Source: Nitrosomonas oligotropha (GTDB lineage: Bacteria > Pseudomonadota > Gammaproteobacteria > Burkholderiales > Nitrosomonadaceae). Taken from it: a stretch of 64,000 nucleotides of DNA. Location of the stretch: contig NZ_QRBZ01000031.1 of assembly GCF_009833085.1 (NCBI RefSeq), forward strand, positions 120,738 through 184,737, written 5' to 3'. Below are positions 1 to 8,662 of the stretch, in pieces. The notes under the pieces were generated by a model, which worked only from the letters and a program-made list of their open reading frames with translations, had not been told where the DNA came from and ran no database searches. Positions within the stretch are counted from its first letter, which is position 1, and each line of letters starts with the position of its first letter. The translations under genes were made by a program, and so were the position numbers.

Positions 1-12
1 AAATTCTCCCAT

Positions 13-33
13 CGTAGGTTGTTGTTGCCTACG
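13..33 (-). terminator. possible terminator hairpin after the GGDEF-EAL gene
   Basis: A 6-bp perfect stem (CGTAGG/CCTACG) with a 9-base loop lies about 30 bases past the stop of the minus-strand GGDEF-EAL gene. Weaker pairing continues outward. On the minus strand only a short ATTT follows, so the T-run is poor and the terminator call is tentative. Confidence 0.3.
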
Positions 34-64
34 TGGGGGAAATGTGTGAAATTTCAAGAGTGAA

Positions 65-3000
65 TTAACCGGTCGAACGGATGGCGTGAATCTTGTTCTT
101 ATGTGGCGCGGGTTTAATGAGTATGTGTTCGATCTCAGCGGCAGTGACCGGCTTGCTGAAATAATAGCCCTGGTAGTGATTGCAGTGCTGAGCGCGCAAG
201 AGATTGAGTTGTTCCTCAGTCTCTATGCCTTCCGCGATGACATCCATTTCCAGGCTGTGCGCCATCGCGATGATCGTTGCGACAATGGTGTGGTCGCTTC
301 TGTCGGTGACGATGTCGCGCACGAAGGTGCGGTCGATTTTGAGCGTATGAATCGGGAAACGCTTCAGATAGCTGAGACTCGAATAGCCTGTGCCGAAATC
401 ATCAATCGAGATACGAATGCCCATGGCGTTGAGACAATTGAGCGTTTCCACGACTTTCTCAATATTATCGATCAGCATGCTTTCGGTGATTTCCAGCGTG
501 ATGTACTGGGCCGCTATGCCGGTTTCTTCAAGGATGCGGGCAATATTGCCGGTGAGTTCCTTGTCACGGAATTGCCGTGCCGACAGGTTAATCGCTACTT
601 TAGGCACGCGATAGCCTTGCGCCTGCCAAGTTTTGATTTGTTCGCACACTGTTTTCAATACCCACTCACCGATCGGAATAATTAAACCGGTTTCTTCCGC
701 CAGGTTAATGAATTTATCCGGTGCGATCAGCTTGTGTTGCGGATGCCGCCAGCGTAGTAGTGCCTCCACGCTATGCAGCCGATGATCCGGCATATCCATG
801 ATCGGCTGGTAATGTAAAACTAACTCATTGCGCTCCAGCGCATAACGTAAATCGAGACTGAGCGTGTGCCGTTCATGCGCCGATTTATTGAGATCATCGG
901 TGAAGAACTGATAGTTGTTGCGGCCGTTTTCCTTGGCGTGATACATCGCCACATCGCTGTTCTTCAACAAAGTTTCCGCATTTGCGCCGTCATTCGGGAA
1001 AACGGCGATGCCGATGCTGCCGCAGATGTGTAATTCATTCTTGTGGATGTAGTAGGGGCGCATCAATGCATCGAGAATTTTCTGCGCCACTTTGGCGGCA
1101 TCCAGCGATTCGGCAATCGTATTCAGTACCACAATAAATTCATCGCCGCCCTGCCGGGCCACGGTATCTTCGCTGCGCACACAAGTCAGCAATCTTTCCG
1201 CAACGGCTTGCAGCAGCAGGTCACCGATATCGTGACCGAGTGAGTCATTGATCGTTTTGAAATGATCCAGATCGATAAATAACACCGCCATTTGCTTATG
1301 ACTGCGTGTATCGTGCACCAGCGCTTGTTCGATACGGTCTTGCAGCAAATGCCGGTTGGGCAGGCCGGTCAGGGCATCGTGCGTGGATATTTCGATGATG
1401 CGTTTTTCCGCTTCTTTGCGCTCGTACCAGCGGCTCAGGTCATGCGCCACAGTATCGATGAGATTTTGCTCGTAAGGCAGGGAAAACGGGAAATCTTGCG
1501 TATAGGATACTCTTAACCGCCCGCATGCCTCCCCATTGGCGATAATCGCCGCGCTGATTGCATTGGGAAGATCGGCTTGATAGCGGGCGGTGGCGAACTG
1601 TTTGCCGCCCAAGGTGATAAAAGCACCGGCTGCTTCGGGGAATTGCAACGCTTGTGTCAGCGATTTGAGTATGTTCTGGCAAGTTTTTTCTGTGTCTTGA
1701 TCTTGCTCCAGATAGTTGCGTACCGCATGTAAACAATTACTCTCCTTCAAGCGCTCGCTGAGGTCGAGGTCTTTTTGCTTGCGTGCGGTAATATCGACTT
1801 TCACGGAGAGGTAACGATCGATTTCTCCATTTAGCCCGACAAGCGGTACGATGGTCGAATCGACCCAATACAGCTTACCCGATTTACTGCGGTTGCAAAT
1901 TTCCTGGTGCCAGGTTTGACCTTTGGCGATTGCAGTCCACATCCCGGTAAAAAATGACGGTGAATGCGTGCTTGAGTTTAATATGCGATGATCCTGTCCA
2001 ATCAGTTCCTCGGGCGAATAACCGCTGACTTCACAAAACTTTTCATTGACTTGGATAATCTTGCCCTTAAGATCGGTGATCGAAATTAAAGCGAGCTTAC
2101 CAATCGCGTTTAAATAAGCGGTTAATTCCGAAGAAATTTTCTCAGCGTTGTTTTTGGCTTGAATGAGTTTATGGTGCGCCTCAGCCGAATCATTCTGGGA
2201 GTTGATTGTTTTATGGATGAGCGGTTTGATCAGCCAATACACGACAGCCATACCGATGGCGACCAGTAAGCCTAAGTACAATGAAATGGTTTGGATCTGG
2301 CTGGAAAGATTACTGTACAGTTCTTTTTCATCGATCTTGAGTACCGCGCCCAATCCGTAAGCAACCGGTGAATAGGCTGCCACCACATCGATTTGGCGGT
2401 AATCCTTGGTGAATTTAACACCCTGTTGTCCTTCCAGTGCGAAATGCAGCGGTAATGGGTTATTGGACATGATGCGCTGCATGCGCTGAAACTGGTTTCC
2501 ATTGATTGCGCGCAGGAAGCAATCCATCTCGAAATAACTTTCCTTGACCGGTGCGCACAAAAGAAAATCACCGGTTTCCCCGATTAAGACGGCTTCCCTG
2601 AATATCCTGGCCAGATCGGGAGCAAGTTCTTCGGTGACGACTCTGCCAATGAATTGATTGTTTTCATTGACGATGCGCAGGGAATTGCGGATAACGAACT
2701 GTTCCCGCCACAATAATGCCGTGTCGATATCGGCCCCGGTGTTCAGTTCGATGCGCGAATTCGGATGACTGGAATGGACTCCTGCATCGAGTATGAGATT
2801 GTCTTCGGCGTCATAGATACTGATGCCGGAGAAATGAGTGGTCAGTATTTTTTCCGCGACGCGCTGTAGATCGGCGATGCCTTCTTGCCTGGATTCATCC
2901 GTCCGCGTTTTTTCTAGGCTTTGAGTCAGCAGGGTGCTGGTGGCTACGATTTTGGTGTTGGATACGGAATGCGCAATTTGATTTTCGATCAATTTCACCG

Positions 3001-3163
3001 TGTTTTCCAGCGCCATTCTGAGCCCGGAAGTCGTCATCGCTTCCGTTTGCGGCTGCATGACGCTATACACAGAGAATCCCGCTGACAAGATGAGCGCACT
3101 CAGTGTCAGTCCGCTGATAACACGGATCTTTTTGTCATCCTGATTGATAAAAAAGCGGAACAT
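65..3163 (-). CDS. membrane-bound sensor with PAS, GGDEF and EAL domains (c-di-GMP turnover)
   Basis: This 1032-residue protein should sense an extracytoplasmic signal and make or break cyclic di-GMP. Two membrane segments (about residues 14-36 and 293-313) flank a roughly 250-residue periplasmic region of CACHE-like size. A PAS domain follows (about 340-460), then a GAF-like stretch, a GGDEF domain with an intact GGDEF signature near residue 670, and an EAL domain with the EAL motif near 800. Further on, DDFGTGYSS, the LKID lysine and EGIE are all present, so both enzymatic domains look competent. The gene stands alone, with about 200 bases upstream before the next same-strand gene. Ligand and dominant activity cannot be told from sequence. 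A second GGDEF-EAL protein is at 20089-22407. Confidence 0.93.
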   Translation of the reverse strand: MFRFFINQDDKKIRVISGLTLSALILSAGFSVYSVMQPQTEAMTTSGLRMALENTVKLIENQIAHSVSNTKIVATSTLLTQSLEKTRTDESRQEGIADLQRVAEKILTTHFSGISIYDAEDNLILDAGVHSSHPNSRIELNTGADIDTALLWREQFVIRNSLRIVNENNQFIGRVVTEELAPDLARIFREAVLIGETGDFLLCAPVKESYFEMDCFLRAINGNQFQRMQRIMSNNPLPLHFALEGQQGVKFTKDYRQIDVVAAYSPVAYGLGAVLKIDEKELYSNLSSQIQTISLYLGLLVAIGMAVVYWLIKPLIHKTINSQNDSAEAHHKLIQAKNNAEKISSELTAYLNAIGKLALISITDLKGKIIQVNEKFCEVSGYSPEELIGQDHRILNSSTHSPSFFTGMWTAIAKGQTWHQEICNRSKSGKLYWVDSTIVPLVGLNGEIDRYLSVKVDITARKQKDLDLSERLKESNCLHAVRNYLEQDQDTEKTCQNILKSLTQALQFPEAAGAFITLGGKQFATARYQADLPNAISAAIIANGEACGRLRVSYTQDFPFSLPYEQNLIDTVAHDLSRWYERKEAEKRIIEISTHDALTGLPNRHLLQDRIEQALVHDTRSHKQMAVLFIDLDHFKTINDSLGHDIGDLLLQAVAERLLTCVRSEDTVARQGGDEFIVVLNTIAESLDAAKVAQKILDALMRPYYIHKNELHICGSIGIAVFPNDGANAETLLKNSDVAMYHAKENGRNNYQFFTDDLNKSAHERHTLSLDLRYALERNELVLHYQPIMDMPDHRLHSVEALLRWRHPQHKLIAPDKFINLAEETGLIIPIGEWVLKTVCEQIKTWQAQGYRVPKVAINLSARQFRDKELTGNIARILEETGIAAQYITLEITESMLIDNIEKVVETLNCLNAMGIRISIDDFGTGYSSLSYLKRFPIHTLKIDRTFVRDIVTDRSDHTIVATIIAMAHSLEMDVIAEGIETEEQLNLLRAQHCNHYQGYYFSKPVTAAEIEHILIKPAPHKNKIHAIRSTG

Positions 3164-3360
3164 TATGTATCGTATGGCTACCTGCTGGTCTGTAGGAACG
3201 GTATAAGGCGTAAGGCATGTATTATCGGTAGCCGGGTAGTGGACTTAAGCGTTATTTAGAGGGCTTTTTTTCCCCTTATTCTCAGTATGATAGGGAAAGC
3301 TTGCAGGGGAGGTTTTTTACATCGGACGAGAAGTTCAAGCGTAATGGCGAATCTGTCAAT

Positions 3361-4848
3361 CTATGTTTTTTTCTTCAGCGGTACCGGGTAGGGGTACAAA
3401 ATATTCAGCGCGACACTTTTTCCGGCAGTTTCGACGATACGCACATGTTCACGCTTAAATTGCCGCGCGTGACGCAAGCCGCACGAATGCGCGATCATGT
3501 TGATTTCTTTGTTGACGTTGCGGGCATAATTCGCAACCCGCAGATATTTTTCTTCCACCACCAGACCGTTTTGCAGCCGTTCGTTGTGCGTCGTGATGCC
3601 GGTGGGGCAGGTGTTCAGATGGCAGCGCATCGCCTGGATACAACCCAATGAGAACATAAAACCGCGCGCGGTGTTGACAAAGTCGGCACCGGCGCAGAGC
3701 GCCCAGGCCCCTTCTGCGGATGTCACCAGTTTTCCGGCAGCGATTACATAAATACGCTTTTTCAGGTCCGCTTGCAATAAAGCATCGACAACGCGCGGCA
3801 GGGCTTCCGCGATCGGCAAGCTGACGTGATCCATCAGTGTCTGCGGCGCCGCGCCGCTGCCTCCTTCGCCGCCGTCGATGGTCAGAAAATCCGGCGCATA
3901 ATCGAGTCCGCGGCGGTTGATGCTGTCGCATAGCTCATTGATGAAATTCCAGCCGCCGATCGCCGTCTTGATGCCGACCGGACGCCCGGTCAGTTCTCGG
4001 ATGTAATGGATTTTATCGAGCAGCTCGTCGATGTTGTTGATGTCCTTGTGGCGATTCGGGCTGATCGAATCCTGATTAACCGGGATGCCACGGATCGCGG
4101 CGATCTCGCTATGCACTTTACCGGCCGGCAGCAATCCGCCTTTGCCGGGCTTCGCGCCTTGCGACAGCTTGATTTCAAACGCCTTGACCACTTTGCTCAA
4201 TTCTTTCGCGCGCTGCGGCGAGAAATTGCCGTGCTCGTCGCGGATGCCGTATTTCGCGGTGCCGATTTGCATGATCACATCGCAGCCGCCTTCCAGGTGA
4301 TACGGCGCTAAACCGCCTTCGCCGGTATTCAACCAGCAACCGGCCTGCGCGGCGCCGAGCGATAACGCGCGTACCGCAGGCTTGGAAATGGCGCCGTAAC
4401 TCATGCCGCTGATATTGATGATCGATTTCGCCTCGAACGGCTGTTCGCAGTAGCCTTCGCCGATATGCAGCGACGGCGTGGGCAACTGATCTTCTTCCTG
4501 AATCGGGAAAGCGGCGTTGACAAAAATAATCGAACCCGGCTGGCGCAAATCGTTGGTCGAACCGAAGCCGACCACGCTGCCTTTATTCTTGGAATTCTTG
4601 TAAATCCAGCCGCGCGTGGCGCGATTGAACGGCATTTCATCGCGATCATTGGCGAAGAAATATTGCCGGAAGTATTTGCCCTGGATCTCGAAAAAATAGC
4701 GTAAGCGTCCAATGACCGGATAGTTGCGCAGAATCGAGTGCTTTTTTTGCGTTACATCTTGGATGAACCAGACGACGATCATGCCGACGGTAACAACACC
4801 CAGCATTGTGGCAATGCTATAAATGATCAGATCAATCGCGCTGGACAT
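3361..4848 (-). CDS. FMN-binding glutamate synthase-family protein, membrane-anchored
   Basis: The 495-residue protein matches the FMN/Fe-S synthase domain of glutamate synthase (GltB central part) without the glutaminase and C-terminal beta-helix domains. Near residues 400-412 it has C-x5-C-x4-C (CIQAMRCHLNTC), the 3Fe-4S spacing of this family, followed by PTGITTHN. The flavin region contains GGEGGSGAAP. The first ~25 residues form a hydrophobic segment, suggesting a membrane anchor, as in several stand-alone homologues. No gltD or glutaminase gene is adjacent, so the reductant and ammonia source are unknown and calling it glutamate synthase is family-based. A rare alternative is a related FMN oxidoreductase with another substrate. 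Confidence 0.87.
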   Translation of the reverse strand: MSSAIDLIIYSIATMLGVVTVGMIVVWFIQDVTQKKHSILRNYPVIGRLRYFFEIQGKYFRQYFFANDRDEMPFNRATRGWIYKNSKNKGSVVGFGSTNDLRQPGSIIFVNAAFPIQEEDQLPTPSLHIGEGYCEQPFEAKSIINISGMSYGAISKPAVRALSLGAAQAGCWLNTGEGGLAPYHLEGGCDVIMQIGTAKYGIRDEHGNFSPQRAKELSKVVKAFEIKLSQGAKPGKGGLLPAGKVHSEIAAIRGIPVNQDSISPNRHKDINNIDELLDKIHYIRELTGRPVGIKTAIGGWNFINELCDSINRRGLDYAPDFLTIDGGEGGSGAAPQTLMDHVSLPIAEALPRVVDALLQADLKKRIYVIAAGKLVTSAEGAWALCAGADFVNTARGFMFSLGCIQAMRCHLNTCPTGITTHNERLQNGLVVEEKYLRVANYARNVNKEINMIAHSCGLRHARQFKREHVRIVETAGKSVALNILYPYPVPLKKKT

Positions 4849-4962
4849 ACAATCTCCTGGTTATGCTGGGCAACCTATATACTATCTGTTCGATGAGTGT
4901 AAGTGAACTGTGCGGACAGTATGGAAAACCGCCGGAAATACGGCGATGCCAGTCCGGTAACC

Positions 4963-4968
4963 TATAAT
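4963..4968 (+). promoter_or_regulatory. -10 element (TATAAT) of nadC promoter
   Basis: A perfect TATAAT lies 33 bases before the TTG codon chosen as the nadC start. No convincing -35 is visible 17 bases upstream. Transcription from it would start near 4975, downstream of the earlier in-frame GTG (4903) and ATG (4921), which argues against those starts. Confidence 0.45.
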
Positions 4969-5001
4969 GCGCTCTCCGTTGATAATAAGGGAACAAAAGA
5001 A

Positions 5002-5856
5002 TTGAAAGATTTACACGATGAAATTCACGCCAATGTGCAACGCGCGCTGCAAGAGGATATCGGCAGCGGCGATTTGACGGCTACATTGATTCCGGAGGAA
5101 ACCGCTTTAGCTGCTACTGTGGTTAGCCGGGAAAACGCGGTGTTATGCGGCATGCAGTGGTTTGAGGCGTGTTTCCGGTTGCTGAATCCGGCAACCGTGG
5201 TCAAGTGGTTTGCCAAGGATGGCGATGCGGTGCGGGCCGGGCAGGCGCTTTGCCGTATTCAAGGCAATGCCCGCACGATGCTTACCGCCGAGCGTTCGGC
5301 GTTGAATTTTCTGCAACTGCTATCCGCTGTGGCGACGCAAACGCGGCGTTATGCCGATGCCATTGCCGGTACTCGGGCGGTGATCGTCGATACGCGCAAA
5401 ACGCTGCCGGGATTGCGCGTGGCGCAGAAATACTCGGTTACGTGCGGCGGCGGGGTGAATCATCGAATTGGTTTGTACGACGGAATTCTGATCAAGGAAA
5501 ATCACATCATCGCGGCGGGCGGCATCCAACCGGCGTTAAAGAAAGCGATGGCAATTGCGCCACCGGGTGTTTTTGTCCAGATTGAAGTGGAATCATTGCA
5601 GGAATTACAGGAAGCACTGACAGCCGGTGCTCGCATGGTGTTGCTGGATAATTTCGCGCTGGATCAGCTGGCGGATGCCGTGGCGCTGACCCGCGGGCAA
5701 GCGGGTGAAGCGGTGATCCTGGAAGCCTCCGGTAACATTACCTTGGATAATGTACGCCAGGTGGCGGAAACGGGTGTTGACCGGATATCGATCGGCAGCT
5801 TGACCAAGAATATCCAAGCGATCGATTTGTCGATGCGGTTTGCCGAGCCGGGATAA
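5002..5856 (+). CDS. nadC: nicotinate-nucleotide pyrophosphorylase (carboxylating)
   Basis: NadC makes nicotinate mononucleotide from quinolinate and PRPP in NAD synthesis. The protein shows the family start LQEDIGSGDLTA, the core VDTRKTLPGLR, the glycine-rich CGGGVNHR and IKENHI, and the C-terminal VDRISIGSLT. I place the start at a TTG (5002), nine bases after AAGGGA and just downstream of a consensus -10. This gives 284 residues, the usual NadC size. The frame stays open upstream to a GTG at 4903 and an ATG at 4921, but those 33 extra residues look unlike NadC. The gene converges on cysG, with a terminator between them. Confidence 0.9.
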   Translation: MKDLHDEIHANVQRALQEDIGSGDLTATLIPEETALAATVVSRENAVLCGMQWFEACFRLLNPATVVKWFAKDGDAVRAGQALCRIQGNARTMLTAERSALNFLQLLSAVATQTRRYADAIAGTRAVIVDTRKTLPGLRVAQKYSVTCGGGVNHRIGLYDGILIKENHIIAAGGIQPALKKAMAIAPPGVFVQIEVESLQELQEALTAGARMVLLDNFALDQLADAVALTRGQAGEAVILEASGNITLDNVRQVAETGVDRISIGSLTKNIQAIDLSMRFAEPG

Positions 5857-5860
5857 AACC

Positions 5861-5886
5861 AACCGTGCAGCCAAGCGGTTTTTTTT
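5861..5886 (+). terminator. rho-independent terminator of nadC
   Basis: AACCG (5861-5865) pairs with CGGTT (5876-5880) across a 10-base loop and runs straight into eight T residues. It starts five bases after the nadC stop. The stem is short but the U-tract is strong. Confidence 0.5.
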
Positions 5887-7336
5887 ATTCGAGCGGCTGC
5901 TTGGTTTCCGGATCCAATGCCAGGATGTTCGCTGGCGCATTTTCTGCATCCAAAACCGGCTCAAACCAAGCCAGATTCTCATGCAATTTGACGACTTCGC
6001 CGACAATGATCAGTGTGGGTGGAGTCAAATGAGCGGCTTCCGCCAGACCGGGCAGTGTGCGCAGGGTTCCGGTGACGATTCTTTGTTTTTGCGTGGTGCC
6101 TTGCTGGATGATGGCGGCGGGCGTGCTGCCCGGCAGTCCGTGCGCGATCAATTGCTGGCAGAGTACCGATAATCCCAGCAGCCCCATATAGATCACGATA
6201 GTTTGATGGGGGCGGGCGAGATGGGGCCAGTCGAGATCGATGCTGTTGTTTTTCAGGTGGCCGGTGACAAAAATGCACGATTGCGCATAATCCCGGTGCG
6301 TGAGCGGAATGCCCGCATAAGCCGCAACACCCGAGGCGGCGGTAATGCCGGGTACCACCTGAAAAGGGATATGGTGCGCGGCCAAGGTTTCGATTTCTTC
6401 ACCGCCACGGCCGAAAATAAAAGGATCGCCGCCTTTCAGCCGCAATACCCGCTTACCTTCTTGCGCCAATCGCACCAGCAGCTGGTTGATCGATTCCTGC
6501 GCCAGGGTATGACGGTTGCGTTCTTTTCCGGCATAAATGCGCGTGGCGTCGCGGCGCACCATATCCAGAATCGCTGGAGAAACCAGGCGGTCATAAACGA
6601 CGACATCGGCTTGCTGCATCAGGCGCATGGCGCGAAACGTCAGTAAATCGGGATTTCCCGGACCGGCGCCGACCAGATACACTTCGCCCTGCGCCGGTTC
6701 GTCTTTTTCCTGTTGCAGCGATTGCAACAAATAATCCTGCGCCGCTTGATCCTTCCCAGCCAATACCATGGCCGCAAACCGGCCTTGCAGCGCTTTCTCC
6801 CAGAACATGCGGCGTTTTTCCGGGTGAGTGAAGTGTTGTTTGACCTGACTGCGGAAATTGCCTGCCATAGCCGCCAGTCGGGCATAAGCCGCCGGTATCA
6901 TGGTTTCGAGTTGCGCGCGTAACAGTCGCGCCAGAACCGGGGATTGCCCGCCGCTGGAGATGGCGATCAGCAGCGGTGAACGGTCGACGATGGACGGCAT
7001 GATGAAAGTACATAATTCGGGATCATCCACGACATTGACCGGAATTTGCCGTTGCTGTGCCGCTGCGGAAACCTGCCGGTTGGTCACGCGGTCATCGGTT
7101 GCGGCAATGACTAAAACGATATTTTCCAGATGTCTGGGCTGGAAATATTCAGCATGGTGCTGGATTTTTCCGCACGCGAGGTATTCATTCAATACCGCAT
7201 CCAATTCGGGCGAGACGATTGAAACGTGCGCCCCCGCCTGGAGCAACAGCATAGTCTTACGCGTGGCGACTTCACCGCCGCCGACGACCAGGCAAGCTTG
7301 GTTTTTGATATTGAGGAAGACCGGCAGAAAATCCAT
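5885..7336 (-). CDS. cysG: siroheme synthase (precorrin-2 dehydrogenase/ferrochelatase and uroporphyrinogen-III methyltransferase)
   Basis: CysG turns uroporphyrinogen III into siroheme, the cofactor of sulfite and nitrite reductases. The 483 residues carry the NAD-binding N-terminal half (VVGGGEVATRK) and the SAM methyltransferase C-terminal half (YLVGAGPGNPD from about residue 220, LKGGDPFIFGRGGEE, PGITAASG). The key residues line up with the Salmonella enzyme: Asp104 in VVDDPELC, Ser128 in ISSGGQSP, Asp249 in YDRLVS and Lys271 in AGKERN, the last two offset by one. The protein is therefore probably fully trifunctional. It follows pstS on the same strand after a gap of about 150 bases holding a large inverted repeat, so it is probably transcribed separately. 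Confidence 0.95.
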   Translation of the reverse strand: MDFLPVFLNIKNQACLVVGGGEVATRKTMLLLQAGAHVSIVSPELDAVLNEYLACGKIQHHAEYFQPRHLENIVLVIAATDDRVTNRQVSAAAQQRQIPVNVVDDPELCTFIMPSIVDRSPLLIAISSGGQSPVLARLLRAQLETMIPAAYARLAAMAGNFRSQVKQHFTHPEKRRMFWEKALQGRFAAMVLAGKDQAAQDYLLQSLQQEKDEPAQGEVYLVGAGPGNPDLLTFRAMRLMQQADVVVYDRLVSPAILDMVRRDATRIYAGKERNRHTLAQESINQLLVRLAQEGKRVLRLKGGDPFIFGRGGEEIETLAAHHIPFQVVPGITAASGVAAYAGIPLTHRDYAQSCIFVTGHLKNNSIDLDWPHLARPHQTIVIYMGLLGLSVLCQQLIAHGLPGSTPAAIIQQGTTQKQRIVTGTLRTLPGLAEAAHLTPPTLIIVGEVVKLHENLAWFEPVLDAENAPANILALDPETKQPLE

Positions 7337-7369
7337 ACTGTTTTGAAGAGTTCTTTAATCCCAATAATA

Positions 7370-7429
7370 AAGGAAGCGCTGATCAATTCTAAGCCAAATA
7401 CCGGCTTATGCGTTAATCAGCGCTTCCTT
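7370..7429 (-). repeat. large nested inverted repeat between pstS and cysG
   Basis: A perfect 14-bp arm, AAGGAAGCGCTGAT (7370-7383), pairs with its complement at 7416-7429. Inside the loop a second hairpin, TAAGCC/GGCTTA, is nested at 7390-7408. On the minus strand the outer stem runs into TTTATTATT, so it could terminate pstS transcription. The size and nesting would also fit a palindromic interspersed element or small non-autonomous element. Confidence 0.6.
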
Positions 7430-7487
7430 GAGTGGCGGCTATTTTCTACAGCGCTATCCGCGTGTGGAAGTTTTTACCGGGTGAAGT

Positions 7488-8483
7488 CTATAGGCTGGAT
7501 TCCAGCTTAAGTATATCTTCCAGTTTGATGTTCGTTCCGGTTCCTTTGAATACCGTGCCCACTTTTTTCTTGTTCAGATGCTCGATATTGAGGTTGTAGA
7601 CTTCTTTGGACAGCGGGAAATATTTGACTTCCGTCACCAGCGCCGCGGCATTCTGCATGTAGAAGTTAACAAATTCCTGAACTTCGGGTTTTTCAGTGGA
7701 TTTGGCGTTGATGTAGATGAATATCGGGCGCGATAATGGCTTATAGCTATTATTTTCTACCGTTGTAGCGGAGGGCAGCACACCGCCGTTGCCATTATCA
7801 ATCGCGACAGCACTGATTTTTTTGCTGTTTTCGATGTAATAGGCGAAACCGAAGAATCCTAACGCGTAAATGTCACTGGCGACGCCTTGTACCAGGACGT
7901 TGTCATCTTCCGATGCGGTGAAATCGCCGCGGCTTGATTTGGCTTTGCCGACAACGGCTTCGGTGAAGTATTCAAAGGTGCCGGAATCCGCGCCGGGACC
8001 ATACAGTTTGATTTTTTTGTCCGGCCATTCGGGATTGATTTGATTCCAGTTGGTGATTTTACCTTGCGCACCCGGTTCCCAGATTCTTTTCAGTTCATCG
8101 ACGGTGATGGTTTTGCTCCAGGTGTTTTTAGGATTTACAACGACGGTTAAAGCATCAAATGCGATGGGCATTTCGATATATTGCACGCCTGCTTCCTTAC
8201 AGGCTTCCATTTCCAATTGCGTGATGGGGCGCGAGGCATTGACGATATCGATCTCATTGCGGCAGAATTTTTTGAACCCGCCGCCTGTTCCGGAAATACC
8301 CACGGTCACACGAACCGCGCCGCGTTTGGCGATCTGGAAGTCTTCCGCAACGGCTTCGGTAATGGGGAAAACCGTGCTGGAACCATCGATCTTTACGATC
8401 GGACTGGCGACTGCTGTTGCAATAACCGACGTGCTCAAAAGTGCAGCCGCTAAGAATGTTCTGAAATTAAACGAGGTCAACAT
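7488..8483 (-). CDS. pstS: periplasmic phosphate-binding protein of the Pst ABC transporter
   Basis: PstS captures phosphate in the periplasm for PstCAB. The mature N-terminus shows the family signature IDGSSTVFPITEAVAEDF, then GISGTGGGFKKFC and IDIVNASRPI, with GADSGTFEYF further on. A signal peptide (FRTFLAAALLSTSVIATAVAS) precedes it. The frame opens at 8519, but I prefer the ATG at 8483: it sits nine bases after GGAG and gives a normal signal peptide and 331 residues. No pstC, pstA, pstB or phoU gene is beside it, so the rest of the transporter must be elsewhere. A Pho box lies upstream. Confidence 0.93.
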   Translation of the reverse strand: MLTSFNFRTFLAAALLSTSVIATAVASPIVKIDGSSTVFPITEAVAEDFQIAKRGAVRVTVGISGTGGGFKKFCRNEIDIVNASRPITQLEMEACKEAGVQYIEMPIAFDALTVVVNPKNTWSKTITVDELKRIWEPGAQGKITNWNQINPEWPDKKIKLYGPGADSGTFEYFTEAVVGKAKSSRGDFTASEDDNVLVQGVASDIYALGFFGFAYYIENSKKISAVAIDNGNGGVLPSATTVENNSYKPLSRPIFIYINAKSTEKPEVQEFVNFYMQNAAALVTEVKYFPLSKEVYNLNIEHLNKKKVGTVFKGTGTNIKLEDILKLESSL

Positions 8484-8548
8484 GAATATGTTCTCCAGGT
8501 GAGTCAATAAAATGGTCATGAAAGATTGTGCAACCGTTGTGGTATCTT

Positions 8549-8577
8549 ATTTCAGAATTATTACAGGATTATGACAA
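8549..8577 (-). promoter_or_regulatory. Pho box (PhoB binding site) upstream of pstS
   Basis: Read on the minus strand, three 7-base direct repeats, TTGTCAT, CTGTAAT and CTGAAAT, are spaced by exactly four bases (11-base period). This is the architecture of the PhoB box (CTGTCAT repeats). It ends 65 bases before the chosen pstS start codon, which predicts induction of pstS by phosphate starvation. Confidence 0.7.
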
Positions 8578-8662
8578 TCATTTTTTTGCCATAAGGCCGA
8601 TGCGCGTGTGTTGGTTTTTTGCGGCTTTTTGCAAAAGAGCTACCGCTAAAATGACACCCGCA

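Noticed and set aside
86..685. 199-codon plus-strand open frame opposite the first GGDEF-EAL gene
   Set aside because: It is an antisense shadow of conserved EAL-domain codons, with no domain or ribosome site of its own.
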